Shown in pieces: positions 46,646 to 55,533 of a DNA stretch of 64,000 nucleotides. The DNA comes from Candidatus Accumulibacter similis (GTDB taxonomy: Bacteria; Pseudomonadota; Gammaproteobacteria; Burkholderiales; Rhodocyclaceae): positions 3,096,415 to 3,160,414 of the forward strand of contig CP054595.1 of the NCBI GenBank assembly GCA_013347225.1, written 5' to 3'. The notes below the pieces were generated by a model that was not told the DNA's origin, ran no database searches, and was given only the letters and a program-made list of their open reading frames with translations. The stretch's first letter is position 1, and each line of letters starts with the position of its first letter. The translations under genes and the position numbers were made by a program.

Positions 46646-47128
46646 TCAGGCAGCAACCTCGACCAGTTCGGGGTGCAACAGGTCGACGAGCACCGACGGC
46701 GCGATGCCGACGAGGTAACCCCGCCTGCCGGCGTTGATGAAGATTCGTTCGAGCTCGAGAACGCTGCGCTCGAGGTACACGGGCATCGCCCGGCGTGTGG
46801 CGAAGGGACTGGTGCCGCCGACGAGATAGCCAGAGTGACGGTTGGCGACCTCTGGCCGGCAGGGCACGATTGACTTCACCCCCAGCCGGCGCGCGAGCTT
46901 CTGCGTCGACACCTCGCGGTCGCCGTGCATGAGGACGATCAGCGGCTGCCGGCGCTCGTCCTCCATGATCAGCGTCTTGATCACCGCGTGTTCGTCGACC
47001 CCGAGTTCGCGGCTGCTGGCGGCCGTTCCGCCGTGCTGCTCCCAGGGGTAGGGATGATCGGAGAAGGTGACGCCGGCAGCGCGCAGGAAGCGGATCGCCG
47101 GCGACACGGGCAGGCGGTTGCTCGCCAT
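46646..47128 (-). CDS. ybaK: YbaK/EbsC-type aminoacyl-tRNA deacylase
   Basis: 160 residues from ATG 47128. Family pattern: RFLRAAGVTFSDHPYPWEQH, ELGVDEHAVIKTLIM, VSTQKLARRLGVKSI, GYLVGGTSPFATRRAMPVYL. The conserved Lys in VIKTL and the GGTSP loop are present. Family members hydrolyse mischarged Cys- or Ala-tRNA(Pro). It lies 16 bp after the PilZ gene and may be cotranscribed with it. Confidence 0.92.
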   Translation of the reverse strand: MASNRLPVSPAIRFLRAAGVTFSDHPYPWEQHGGTAASSRELGVDEHAVIKTLIMEDERRQPLIVLMHGDREVSTQKLARRLGVKSIVPCRPEVANRHSGYLVGGTSPFATRRAMPVYLERSVLELERIFINAGRRGYLVGIAPSVLVDLLHPELVEVAA

Positions 47129-47144
47129 TCGCTCCACCCGTCCG

Positions 47145-47594
47145 TCAGTGGGTACTGCCGTTGCCGAAGACGGGGAAGCTCGCCGCGTGCCGGTCGATCC
47201 ATTCGCGGGCGGCGGCCTCGGCGTCGAGCACCCTCCCCTCTTCGCGCCGGACCCGCTGCCGGTAATGCTCGATCTGCCACATCTGCTCGACCATGCGGGC
47301 GGCGAAGAGGTCGGCGGCGTCGGCGAAACGGATGCCGATCTCGTAGGCGGTCCGCTGCCGTTGGCACCAGACCACCACCCCGGCGGCGCGAAACGGCGGC
47401 CGCACGAGCGGAATCGACAGCACCACCGTCGCCCCGACGCGCAGCGGCCGTCGGCCAAGGCAGGCCACACCGCCCACGCTGACTTCCTTCGTCCGCGGCG
47501 CCACACGGCGATTCACACCGCCGACGGCGATATCGACCGGGATGTCCGCCGGATGACGGATGATGCTGCGCCTGCGCGTCTCTATCGACGTCAT
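47145..47594 (-). CDS. PilZ-domain protein, probable c-di-GMP receptor
   Basis: 149 residues; ATG 47594 with GAGGAGGGAGG upstream. The c-di-GMP binding signature RRRSIIRHPADIPVDI (RxxxR) starts at residue about 7 and the VSVGGVAC segment fits the D/NxSxxG half. The C-terminus is a charged helix (YRQRVRREEGRVLDAEAAAR). Stand-alone PilZ proteins pass c-di-GMP signals to motility or polysaccharide machinery. The partner is unknown. Confidence 0.85.
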   Translation of the reverse strand: MTSIETRRRSIIRHPADIPVDIAVGGVNRRVAPRTKEVSVGGVACLGRRPLRVGATVVLSIPLVRPPFRAAGVVVWCQRQRTAYEIGIRFADAADLFAARMVEQMWQIEHYRQRVRREEGRVLDAEAAAREWIDRHAASFPVFGNGSTH

Positions 47595-47697
47595 GCCTCC
47601 CTCCTCTGCCGCCAGCGACCAGCCGGCGGCAAGTCCAACGCCGGCGCACCGCGCGGTCAATCGCCTGCAGCAGCCGGATGGCGGCGGGCGCGCCGCC

Positions 47698-48183
47698 TCA
47701 GCCGCCGATGCGCAAGCCGGTCTTCTTCAGGATTTCGGTCGAGAAGAGCACGTCGTGCGCGCGGCAGGCAGGGCCGAGCAGGCGGGCAATCTCCGACACC
47801 TTGTGCAGCACCTCGTCACGCGAACCCCCATGCACCATGGCGAACAGATTGTACGGCCACTCCGGCAGCCGGCGCGGCCGGTGGTAGCAGTGGGTGACGA
47901 ACTCGAGCTCGCCGACGCGCACGCCGAGTTCGTCGATCGCCTCGTCCGGTACGTCCCAGACGCTCATGCCGTTGGCAGTGTAGCCGATCGCGTAGTGGTT
48001 GGGGACGGCGCCGATGCGCCGGATGACTCCGCGTGCGAGCATCCGCAGAAGCCGCTCCATCACCTCGGACGGGCCGATGCCGAGCTGTGTCGCCAGTTGG
48101 TGATACGGGCGCGGCACCAGCGGCAGGCCGTCCTGCGTCGCCAGCACCAGGCGCCGATCGATGTCGTCGAGCCGCAGGCTCAT
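47698..48183 (-). CDS. nirH: Siroheme decarboxylase subunit NirH
   Basis: 161 residues; ATG 48183 overlaps nirG by 4 bp. Lrp/AsnC-type winged helix plus RAM-like domain: LVPRPYHQLATQLGIGPSEV, VIRRIGAVPNHYAIGYTANG, WDVPDEAIDELGV, HCYHRPRRLPEWPYNLFAMV, and the NirH-like end KKTGLRI. Together with NirDL and NirG it decarboxylates siroheme to 12,18-didecarboxysiroheme in heme d1 synthesis. The conserved His and Tyr/Arg of the YNL(F/W)F region are present. Confidence 0.88.
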   Translation of the reverse strand: MSLRLDDIDRRLVLATQDGLPLVPRPYHQLATQLGIGPSEVMERLLRMLARGVIRRIGAVPNHYAIGYTANGMSVWDVPDEAIDELGVRVGELEFVTHCYHRPRRLPEWPYNLFAMVHGGSRDEVLHKVSEIARLLGPACRAHDVLFSTEILKKTGLRIGG

Positions 48184-48659
48184 GTGCGCACCGCCAGCTT
48201 CATCTCGACGAAGTATTCCCTGAGCTTCGGGAAGGCGAAGACCGGCAGGCCACTGCCCTCCTCGATGCGGCGGATGGCGGCGGCGATTCCCGCCTCGCTC
48301 TCGGTGGCGAGGACGAACCACATGTTGAAGGCCGAGTGCCGGTCGCTCTCGCGGCGGTAGTTGTGGGCGACTTCGGGCAGCGCATCGACGAGCGCGCGCA
48401 CCCGCTGCCAGTCGGCCTCGGGCACCGCCATCGCCGCCAGGACGAAGGCGCCACCCATCTGCTCGACCTGGAACATCGGCCCGAAGCGGGTCAGGACGCG
48501 CGTCGCGAGCAGGCGCCCGAGACGCTCGAGCAGTTCCGCCTCGTCGATTCCCAGCCAGCCGGCGACCTCGGCATAGGGTCGTTCGCAGATCGGAAAACCG
48601 CCCTGCAGGCGGTCGATCAGCGCCCGATCGACGGCATCGATCACTGCCGGCTCATGCAT
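48180..48659 (-). CDS. nirG: Siroheme decarboxylase subunit NirG
   Basis: 159 residues from ATG 48659, an 8-bp ATGCATGA overlap with nirDL. AsnC-like fold: GGFPICERPYAEVAGWLGID, VLTRFGPMFQVEQMGGAFVL, EVAHNYRRESDRHSAFNMWF, KLREYFVEMKL. Order DL-G-H matches Pseudomonas nirDLGH. Works as part of the heme d1 pathway in the cytoplasm. Confidence 0.88.
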   Translation of the reverse strand: MHEPAVIDAVDRALIDRLQGGFPICERPYAEVAGWLGIDEAELLERLGRLLATRVLTRFGPMFQVEQMGGAFVLAAMAVPEADWQRVRALVDALPEVAHNYRRESDRHSAFNMWFVLATESEAGIAAAIRRIEEGSGLPVFAFPKLREYFVEMKLAVRT

Positions 48660-49635
48660 AGCGCGCACCGCTCTGCTTGAAGCGGGTCAGCGAGAAGAGG
48701 ACCTCGTGCGCGTAGTCGGCGAGCCCGAGCCGCTGCCGCAGGCTGGCGATGCTCGCCGCCACTTCGCTGCGGGCCTGGCCATGGATCATGCAGAACAGGT
48801 TGTAGCGCCACTGCGGCGGGACCCGCGGCCGGCGATAGCACAGATTGACGCCGTCGGCGCACGCCAGCCGTTCGCCGACCTCGTCGACATCGCTGTCGGG
48901 AACGTCGTGCACCAGCATCGCGTTGGCGGTATAGCCGAGTTCGTGGTGCCGGACAATGACCCCGAAGCGCTTGATGATGCCTTCGGCGCACCAGCGCCGG
49001 ATCCGCTCGAGCACTTCGCCCTCGTCGCAGCCGATGCGGCTGGCGAGGATCCAGAACGGCCGGATGAAGAGTGGCAAGCCCTCCTGCAGGGCGATGACCA
49101 GCCGCCGCTCCTGCTCGTCGAGCGCCCGCGGCGGCACCAGGGCTTGCCGCACCGGCACGCACCGGCGCGTCGCCGCGGCGTCGCCGCCGAGCGCGAAGCC
49201 GAGGTCGATGTGGTACTCCTGCAGCATCGGCAGCCGCAGCAACGGCACTCCGGCCAGTTGCTCGATCGCTCCCAGGGTGGCCTGCAGCCGCCCTTCGGAA
49301 CCGGCGGTGACGACGAACCAGAGGTTGTAGCGGTGCTCGCGCTCGTAGTTGTGATTGACCTCGGGAAAGCGATTCACCGCCTCGGCCACCGCCGCCAGTT
49401 GCGCCGGCGGGACCGCCAGTGCCGCCAGCGTGCTGGCACCGATCCGCTTCGGAGCGAAGACCGCGCCGACGCGCGCGACCTTGCCCTCGCGACGCAGCGC
49501 TTCGAGTCCCTGCAGCACCTTCGCTTCGGCGACGCCGAGACGCGACGCCAGTTCGGCAAAGGGTGCCGGACAGAGCGGGAAATCGCGCTGGAACTCGTTG
49601 AGCAGGCGGAAGTCGAGGGCGCCGCTGTCGATCAT
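48652..49635 (-). CDS. nirDL: Fused siroheme decarboxylase NirD-NirL
   Basis: 327 residues, twice the length of NirG or NirH. Residues 1-160 (FQRDFPLCPAPFAELASRLG, EVNHNYEREHRYNLWFVV, MLQEYHIDLGF) correspond to NirD; residues about 172-327 (LQEGLPLFIRPFWILASRIG, IKRFGVIVRHHELGYTANAM, NLCYRRPRVPPQWRYNLFCM) to NirL. Natural fusions like this are known in other denitrifiers. It starts 5 bp after nirF. Catalyses siroheme decarboxylation. Confidence 0.92.
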   Translation of the reverse strand: MIDSGALDFRLLNEFQRDFPLCPAPFAELASRLGVAEAKVLQGLEALRREGKVARVGAVFAPKRIGASTLAALAVPPAQLAAVAEAVNRFPEVNHNYEREHRYNLWFVVTAGSEGRLQATLGAIEQLAGVPLLRLPMLQEYHIDLGFALGGDAAATRRCVPVRQALVPPRALDEQERRLVIALQEGLPLFIRPFWILASRIGCDEGEVLERIRRWCAEGIIKRFGVIVRHHELGYTANAMLVHDVPDSDVDEVGERLACADGVNLCYRRPRVPPQWRYNLFCMIHGQARSEVAASIASLRQRLGLADYAHEVLFSLTRFKQSGARYA

Positions 49636-49640
49636 CGCGG

Positions 49641-50804
49641 TCAGAATCCGGTGCGCGCGGCACGGCTGGTGAAGAAGATGCCGCTCGGCGCCTGCGCCGG
49701 GAACTCGGCGATCTTCTCGAAGCGCGCGGTATCGTAGATCACCACCTTGTCGTCGTCGCGCGCGGAGATCCAGACATGTTCACCGCGCGGCGTGAACTCC
49801 ATGTGCAGGATCGCCCGGCCGGGCTCGAGGGTCTGCACCACCTTGCCGCTCAGCGTGTCGATCACCTCCACCCAGCCATTGTCGGGGAAGGCGTAGTTGA
49901 CCCAGACCTGGCGCCCGTCGGGGCGTGCCATGACGAACACCGGCTGCCCCTTGACCGGGATGCGGCCGACCTCCTGCCAGTTGCTGCCATCGACCACCAG
50001 CACCTCGTGCCGGCCGATCGCCGGCAGGTAGGCGCGACCCTGCGCCATCGACCAGCCGCGCAGGTGCGGCATCTTGAACACCGGCAGCTTCTCCTGGCCG
50101 CGACCGTAGCCCTGCAGGATGCGGCGACTGCCCTGCTCCGGCAGCCAGGTATCGAGCAGCGCGACGCCGTCCTCGCCGAACAGCCCGGCGAGGTAGAAGC
50201 GGCCGTCGGGCGTCACCAGCCCATCGTAGGGCTGCAGGCCGGCGGGAAAGCGCTGCGTCTGCGGCCTGTGCGGGTCGGAGAGATCGCTGACCCAGATCTC
50301 GCCGCCCTCGAACAGCGCATACGCGAAGCGGTTGCCGCTGAGGTCGACGAGGCCGACAACCTTCGAGAAGCTGCCCGGTGCGTACTCGGCGGGAACCTCC
50401 GACAGCAGCTCGAGCGTGCCGGCGTCGAAGGCCTTGATGCCGCCCGGGGCGTAGTTCTGCGCGACGACGATGCGTCCGTCCTGCGAGATCGAACCGCCGA
50501 TGGCGTTGCCCGACTGCAGGACGCGGCGGACGATCGTCGCCTGCAGCAGGTCGATCTTCGTCAGACCGCCGTCACGGCCGAAGACGTAGGCATGACGGCC
50601 GTCGCGCGAGAACACCACCGATGCGTGCGACAGGTCGCCGAGGCCGCCGATGCGCGCATAAGGCTGCCGCCGCGTGGTATCGACCAGGGTCACGTGGCCG
50701 CTGCCGCGCTCGATGACGACACCGAGGTCGCCGGTGCCGCGCAGGTTCGGCGCCGCACAGCCGGCGAGCAGCAGGAGCGACAGCAGGAACAGCATTCTTC
50801 TCAT
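49641..50804 (-). CDS. nirF: Heme d1 biosynthesis lipoprotein NirF
   Basis: 387 residues. ATG 50804 is preferred since AAGGA lies 6 bases upstream; ATG 50808-50810 is the alternative. Lipoprotein signal LLSLLLLAGC near residue 16 anchors it to a periplasmic membrane face. An eight-bladed propeller like cytochrome cd1 domain: GVVIERGSGHVTLVD, HASVVFSRDGRHAYVFGRDG, GLQPYDGLVTPDGRFYLAGL, WISARDDDKVVIYD. NirF acts late in heme d1 formation (dihydro-heme d1 step with NirN). First gene of the nir set; nirS, nirJ, nirE and nirN are not in the window. Confidence 0.93.
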   Translation of the reverse strand: MRRMLFLLSLLLLAGCAAPNLRGTGDLGVVIERGSGHVTLVDTTRRQPYARIGGLGDLSHASVVFSRDGRHAYVFGRDGGLTKIDLLQATIVRRVLQSGNAIGGSISQDGRIVVAQNYAPGGIKAFDAGTLELLSEVPAEYAPGSFSKVVGLVDLSGNRFAYALFEGGEIWVSDLSDPHRPQTQRFPAGLQPYDGLVTPDGRFYLAGLFGEDGVALLDTWLPEQGSRRILQGYGRGQEKLPVFKMPHLRGWSMAQGRAYLPAIGRHEVLVVDGSNWQEVGRIPVKGQPVFVMARPDGRQVWVNYAFPDNGWVEVIDTLSGKVVQTLEPGRAILHMEFTPRGEHVWISARDDDKVVIYDTARFEKIAEFPAQAPSGIFFTSRAARTGF

Positions 50805-50876
50805 CTTCATCCTTCACGGGGTGCTGCCGCGGCCGCGCCCGGGAACGCCGGTCCACGGCCGCGGTCGTCCATTATC

Positions 50877-50898
50877 GCCAGAGCGGGCAGCCTCTGGC
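50877..50898. terminator. Hairpin between tlpA and nirF
   Basis: GCCAGAG (50877-50883) pairs with CTCTGGC (50892-50898) around an 8-nt loop, about 45 bp after the tlpA stop on the minus strand. There is no T-run after it, so termination is uncertain. It separates the nos block from the nir block. Confidence 0.35.
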
Positions 50899-50944
50899 AA
50901 CGAGCGCGGGAGCCCCTCGCGGCAGTTGTCGCCATGGCCGCCGC

Positions 50945-51475
50945 TCAGAACAGCGCGCGCACGGCGGCGTCCATCTCGGCCCCGCTCATGGCTCCCAGTT
51001 TCGCCTGCCGCAGGCGGCCGTCACGGTCGACGAAAACGGTGAACGGCAGCCCGGACTTCGCGTTGCCGAGTGCCCGCATCAGTTCGATGCTGCGCTCGGT
51101 GCCACCGACCAGCCAGCGATAGTCCAGGTCATGCGCACGCGCGAAGTCGGCCAGCGCCGCGCGCCTGTCCGCCTCCTCGACGGCAATGCCGACGACGACC
51201 AGCCCGCGGCCGGCGTGGCGTCTCTGCAGCGCGGCCAGTTCGGGAATCTCCTTGCGACACGGCGCGCACCAGCGGGCCCAGAAATTGACCAGCAGCGGCC
51301 GGCCGCGCAGCGACTCCAGTGACAGTGGCCGATCGTCGGCGTCGGCGAGCGTCAGCGCGAAGAGCGCCGCCGTCGACGGCGGCTCGGCGGCGCTCGCCGC
51401 CGCCAGGGGCAGCACGACGAGGGCGGCGATGAGGAGGCGCAACAGCGGGCGCAAGATGGTGCTACGGCAGGTCAC
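50945..51475 (-). CDS. TlpA/ResA-like periplasmic thioredoxin
   Basis: About 176 residues from a GTG at 51475 that overlaps nosY; a TTG at 51454 is also possible. Signal peptide LIAALVVLPLAAASA, then LSLESLRGRPLLVNFWARWC, active site WCAPC, and the conserved cis-Pro region GLPFTVFVDRDGRLRQ. Known relatives reduce apo-cytochrome or copper-site cysteines in the periplasm. Being last in the nosGHFLY run, it may keep the NosZ CuA cysteines or NosL reduced; that is inference. Confidence 0.85.
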   Translation of the reverse strand: MTCRSTILRPLLRLLIAALVVLPLAAASAAEPPSTAALFALTLADADDRPLSLESLRGRPLLVNFWARWCAPCRKEIPELAALQRRHAGRGLVVVGIAVEEADRRAALADFARAHDLDYRWLVGGTERSIELMRALGNAKSGLPFTVFVDRDGRLRQAKLGAMSGAEMDAAVRALF

Positions 51476-52289
51476 TGCGACGGAAGCTGAGGTACCCGGC
51501 AACGGCAGCGAGCGTGCCGACGGCGAGCGGATAGAGCAGCGCATAGACGCGGTAACCGCTGCTGCCGAAGAGATCGAGGATGACGTAGGCCGAAGGACCG
51601 AGGACGATCAGTTGCGGGTCGAACATCGCCAGCGCCGCGGTGCGGAAGACCTGCAGCGGGTTCAGCAGGGCGATGCCGACCGCCACCTCGGGCGTCACCC
51701 GCCCCTGGATCATCACCCCGAGGAGGATCAGGTCGAGGAACAGCAGCATCGTCAGCCAGACCATGAACGCCGCTCCCTGGGCGACGTCGGTGCCGCGCGC
51801 CAGCGTCGAGATGAGCATGCCGATCCCCAGGAAGCACCACGCCATCGCTGCCAGCAGTCCGGTGTAGTAGAAGAACATCGACCACGGCACCTCGATCGAG
51901 CGCAACAGCGACCAGAGGACGGCGGCCAGCATGGCGACGAACACCGGCAGGAAGATGGTCACGTAGCGTCCGAGGATCTTGCCCCAGAACCACGCCGACA
52001 GCGAGACCGGCAGCGACAGCAGGTATTCGAAGACGCCGGCCTCGCGGTCGCCGGCAACCGATCGGACGGTGGTGATGAGGACGAAGACCGGCAGGATCGC
52101 CATCGTCAGCTGGATATAGGTCACCAGCAGTCGCGACAGGCCGATGAAGCCGAGGACGCGCGATTCGGTCAGCCCGAAGGCGAAGAGCAGCGCGACGATG
52201 CCGCCGAAAACCAGGCTGTAGATCAGGAACCAGCGCGCACGCAGCGACTCGACGATGTCGAGGCGGGCGGTGAGGAGGAGCGGCTTCAT
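51462..52289 (-). CDS. nosY: NosY, membrane permease of the NosFY ABC transporter
   Basis: 275 residues with six hydrophobic helices: WFLIYSLVFGGIVALLFAFG, YIQLTMAILPVFVLIT, IFLPVFVAMLAAVLW, MFFYYTGLLAAMAWCFLGIG, FMVWLTMLLFLDLILLGVMI, LYPLAVGTLAAVAGYLS. The SVAGDREAGVFEYLLSLPVS loop is typical of NosY/ABC-2 permeases. With NosF and NosD it supplies the sulfur/copper needs of the CuZ site of NosZ. 10 bp after nosL. Confidence 0.92.
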   Translation of the reverse strand: MKPLLLTARLDIVESLRARWFLIYSLVFGGIVALLFAFGLTESRVLGFIGLSRLLVTYIQLTMAILPVFVLITTVRSVAGDREAGVFEYLLSLPVSLSAWFWGKILGRYVTIFLPVFVAMLAAVLWSLLRSIEVPWSMFFYYTGLLAAMAWCFLGIGMLISTLARGTDVAQGAAFMVWLTMLLFLDLILLGVMIQGRVTPEVAVGIALLNPLQVFRTAALAMFDPQLIVLGPSAYVILDLFGSSGYRVYALLYPLAVGTLAAVAGYLSFRRSDLP

Positions 52290-52299
52290 CGCCGGTCCG

Positions 52300-52773
52300 T
52301 CACTTGCCGCGCGCGACGATGCGCGCCTTCAGCTCGGGGTAGGCGATCGTCCCGTCCTCGGCGGCGGCGAGCGCCGCGAAATGATAGCCCATCGGACTCT
52401 TCCTGCCCGCCAGGTAGTGCGCGTGCCGCGCATCGATCCAGGCGCCGCCGCGGTAGTCGGCGACCCAGTACTCGAGCTGCGGCGTCTCCTCGGTGAACGC
52501 CTGCTGCGCCAGCCAGAAGATGGCGCAGCCGATGTCGTCGAACTTCGCCACCTTGCCGCCGGGCGCGCGGATCTGCGCTGCGAAGCGCCGGTCGCTGATC
52601 ACCATGCCGCAGCGCGCGTCGACGTCGCGGTCCCACCTGATGTCGACCGGGCCGCTGGTCGACTCGCCGATGCAGCCGCCGAGCGCTGCCGCCAGGCCGC
52701 CGCCGAGCGCCACCCGGCAACAGCCGCCGGCGACGGCGAGCCGGGCGATCTCGAGGAAGCGGCGTCGCTTCAT
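52300..52773 (-). CDS. nosL: NosL copper chaperone lipoprotein
   Basis: 157 residues. Signal with RRRFLEIARL and lipobox-like LGGC near residue 34. The NosL motif CGMVISDRRFAAQI is present, followed by FDDIGCAIFWL, WVADYRGGAWIDARHAHYLA and MGYHFAAL, all typical. Many NosL proteins have a second Cys just before CGM; here it is Asp-Ala-Arg. NosL delivers Cu(I) to apo-NosZ in the periplasm. 13 bp after nosF. Confidence 0.9.
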   Translation of the reverse strand: MKRRRFLEIARLAVAGGCCRVALGGGLAAALGGCIGESTSGPVDIRWDRDVDARCGMVISDRRFAAQIRAPGGKVAKFDDIGCAIFWLAQQAFTEETPQLEYWVADYRGGAWIDARHAHYLAGRKSPMGYHFAALAAAEDGTIAYPELKARIVARGK

Positions 52774-52786
52774 CGCGCCGGCAGCC

Positions 52787-53665
52787 TCATTGCAGGACGA
52801 CCGCGGCGTCGACTTCGTGCATCTCGATGCGCGACAGCAGGCCGACGTAGCGCGCGACCATGCCGAGAAAACGCAGACGATCGGCTCCGGACACCGTTCC
52901 GTGCCATTCGACGCCCGCCCGCCGGTCGGCGAACTGCCAGCTGCCGAGGGTGCGGGCGATCGCCGCGTCGGCGCGAGCGAGCGTCAGATGCACCTCGAAC
53001 AGGGTGGAGAAGCGGGACTCCTCGGCGACGCGGTCGTCGAGGACGATGCGCCCGGTATCCATCTCGACGACCCGATTCACCAGCGGCGCGACTTCGTCGA
53101 GGCGGTGGCTGGAGATGATCATCGTCGTGCTGCCGAGTCGTTCGGCGAGCAGGTTGAAGAAGATGTGGCGCGCCTCGGGGTCGAGATTCGCCGCCGGCTC
53201 GTCCATCACCAGCAGCTCGGTATCGCGGCCGAGGGCGATGGCGATCAGCAGTTTCTGCTTCATGCCGCCGGAGAGGCGATTGAACGGTCGCGCCAGGATG
53301 CTGCCGACGTCCAGGCCGAGACGCCGCGACAGTGCGTGCATGCGCTCGGCGTCGCTGCTGCAGACGGCAGCGGCGAAGGCGAGCAACTGGCCGACCGGCA
53401 TCTTCAGCGGCGGCGGCAGTTGCGGCACGAAACCGACCTTGCCGAGCACCTGTGTGCGTGCGCTGCGCGGCGCCAGCCCGCCGATCGTCACCGCACCCTG
53501 ATGCGTGTATTCGCCGAGCAGGCAGCGGATCAGCGTCGTCTTGCCGGCACCGTTCGATCCGATCAGGGCGAGCCGCTCGCCGGGAACGATCTCCAGGTTG
53601 ACCGCGTCGAGCACGCGGTGCTTCCGGAAGTCCTTGCCGACGTCGCTGAAACGGATCATTCGCAA
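52787..53665 (-). CDS. nosF: NosF, ATP-binding subunit
   Basis: 292 residues. Walker A GSNGAGKTT (about 35-43), ABC signature LSGGMKQKL, Walker B ELLVMDEPAANLD, switch region TMIISSHRLDEV. N-terminal FRKHRVLDAVNLEIVPGERL is standard. Located 6 bp after nosH and before nosL. Works with NosY and NosD in CuZ maturation. Confidence 0.94.
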   Translation of the reverse strand: MRMIRFSDVGKDFRKHRVLDAVNLEIVPGERLALIGSNGAGKTTLIRCLLGEYTHQGAVTIGGLAPRSARTQVLGKVGFVPQLPPPLKMPVGQLLAFAAAVCSSDAERMHALSRRLGLDVGSILARPFNRLSGGMKQKLLIAIALGRDTELLVMDEPAANLDPEARHIFFNLLAERLGSTTMIISSHRLDEVAPLVNRVVEMDTGRIVLDDRVAEESRFSTLFEVHLTLARADAAIARTLGSWQFADRRAGVEWHGTVSGADRLRFLGMVARYVGLLSRIEMHEVDAAVVLQ

Positions 53666-53671
53666 CCCTGT

Positions 53672-54634
53672 TCAGAGCAGCCTGTCGAGGCCCTTGATGT
53701 CGAAGACCAGAGCACCGCTCGGGCAGACATCGACACACAGCCCACAGCGGGTACAGTCCGGTCCGATCGGCGTTTTCAGGTCGGCGGCGCGACCCTTGAT
53801 GACGACATCGAGGACATGCGGCACCATGCAGACCTTGCGGCAATCGCCTTCGTGGAAGCAGTGCTCGAGTCGGTACTCGACGCGCAGCGGCGAAATGGCG
53901 CCCACCATACCATAGGTCAGACCGATCGGGCAGACGTAGCGGCACCACGCACGGCGCGAGTAGAGCACCTCGAAGAGCAGCAGCAGCAGGACCCATCCAA
54001 GCGCCAGCGACGGGCCGTAGATCAGCGCCCGCGACAGGATGCCGGTCGGCGAGATGGTCTCGAAGACGGTGTAGCCGCTGAGCACGGCAAGCAGGGCAAA
54101 GGTGAGCCAGAAGATGCTGCGTGCGCCACGATGGAACTCGTGATCGCTGACCAGCCGCTTCGCCACCAGCCGCAGGTGCAGCCACTCGAACCATTCGGCG
54201 ACGAGGTGATAGGGGCAGACCCAGGAACAGAACGAGCGGCCGCCGAGCGCCACCCAGAGGACGAAGACCGTCGCCGTGCCGATGAACAGATTGACGATCA
54301 CGTGCCGGTGCGCCAGCATCACCTGCAGCGCCGAGTTGAGGTCGATCAGGTGGAAGCCGACGAAGCGCGACGCGGTCAGCGACCCCTCGAGCATCTGGAT
54401 GTCGAGCCAGAAGGAGAAGGTGAACAGGAGGTTGACGAGGATCAGCACCGCCCAGCGGCGGTTGCGCCACTTGTGGTTGACCAGTTGATGGTCGCGCGCA
54501 TGCTGCTTCAGGGCTGCGAAGTCGGCCTTGCTCATCCGCTTCAGCCTGTGCACCTGCTGCGCTTCCGGCGTGATCCGCTCCGGTTTCAGCGGCGCGGCGC
54601 CGAACATGACGCGCAGGCGTTCGCTGGCGCTCAT
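53672..54634 (-). CDS. nosH: NosH, NapH-like membrane ferredoxin
   Basis: 320 residues; ATG 54634 in a TGATG overlap with nosG. Four to five membrane helices, the two cytoplasmic loop motifs SFCSWVCPYHLVAEW and AWCRYVCPIGL (NapH type), and a C-terminal ferredoxin part with CFHEGDCRKVCMV and CTRCGLCVDVCPSGAL. In clade II nos systems NosG and NosH are thought to move quinol electrons toward the periplasm, replacing NosR. Confidence 0.92.
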   Translation of the reverse strand: MSASERLRVMFGAAPLKPERITPEAQQVHRLKRMSKADFAALKQHARDHQLVNHKWRNRRWAVLILVNLLFTFSFWLDIQMLEGSLTASRFVGFHLIDLNSALQVMLAHRHVIVNLFIGTATVFVLWVALGGRSFCSWVCPYHLVAEWFEWLHLRLVAKRLVSDHEFHRGARSIFWLTFALLAVLSGYTVFETISPTGILSRALIYGPSLALGWVLLLLLFEVLYSRRAWCRYVCPIGLTYGMVGAISPLRVEYRLEHCFHEGDCRKVCMVPHVLDVVIKGRAADLKTPIGPDCTRCGLCVDVCPSGALVFDIKGLDRLL

Positions 54635-55533
54635 CAGATCGCCCACGGCTGGCGGGCCGCGATGACGATCGCTGCCGGATCGACCGGGCAGATCATCTCG
54701 CAGACGCCGCAACCGACACACTGCTCGAGTACCTGCGGCCGGTGCTGCCGGCTGCCGTCGGCAGCCACCCTGACCTGCATGGTGATGGCGTCGCCGATCG
54801 GGCACTCGGTGACGCACAGGTTGCACAGATCGCGCTCGTAGGGGTGGTCGCGAACGGCGACCGGGCGCCAGCGGTCGCGTTCGACGTAGCGCAGCCTGCC
54901 GCGGAAATCGGCGCCGCGCGCCTGGCCGCGAAAACCCTTGCCGAGCACCGCCAGACAGGAGTCGGGCCGCGCCAGGCGGGCAATCCCCATGCGCTCGGCG
55001 AGATTCAGCGTCGGCTCGGCGTCCTTCTCCTTCGCCTTGAGCAGCGGCGCCCGCGCCAACGGCATCCCCGGGCGGGTGGCCAGCGAGGCCGGCTTGCGGT
55101 AGGTCAGCGATCCCGTCGGGCAGGCGAGGATGCACTGCACCGCATCGCACGAAAAGTCGCAGGCCTGTGCGCGGGCGTCGATCAAGGGGACGCCGATGCC
55201 GAAGCCGCTGTCGATGTCGTCGAGCCGGATCGCCGCCACCGGGCAGACCTGCACGCACTGCCCGCACTTGATGCACGACGAGAGGAAATCGTTCTCCTCG
55301 AGCGCACCGGGCGGCCGCAGGCGGGTGCGCCGGGCACCGGCAACGGGAACGTAGCCGAGCATCGCCAGGCCGAGCACGCCGCCGACGAGGAACGCCGAGC
55401 GCAGGAAGCGGCGCCGGCTCGACTGCCGGCGCACCGGCGCCTTTGGCCGGCCGCCAGCGGCCGCAGGCAGGCCTGCCTCGGCCGGCGGCTGCGGTGTTGC
55501 CGCAGGGCGTTCTTCGCCGGTCTTCCCGCTCAT
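54634..55533 (-). CDS. nosG: NosG, NapG-like iron-sulfur protein
   Basis: 299 residues from ATG 55533 with GGGAG upstream. Tat-type signal SRRRFLRSAFLVGG. Four [4Fe-4S] motifs: CIKCGQCVQVCPVAA, CDFSCDAVQCILACPTGS, CNLCVTECPIGDA and CVGCGVCEMICPVDPA. It pairs with NosH as a membrane-associated electron carrier. It heads the nosGHFLY-tlpA run and has its own FNR-box promoter, a copy of the nosZ promoter. Confidence 0.93.
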   Translation of the reverse strand: MSGKTGEERPAATPQPPAEAGLPAAAGGRPKAPVRRQSSRRRFLRSAFLVGGVLGLAMLGYVPVAGARRTRLRPPGALEENDFLSSCIKCGQCVQVCPVAAIRLDDIDSGFGIGVPLIDARAQACDFSCDAVQCILACPTGSLTYRKPASLATRPGMPLARAPLLKAKEKDAEPTLNLAERMGIARLARPDSCLAVLGKGFRGQARGADFRGRLRYVERDRWRPVAVRDHPYERDLCNLCVTECPIGDAITMQVRVAADGSRQHRPQVLEQCVGCGVCEMICPVDPAAIVIAARQPWAI

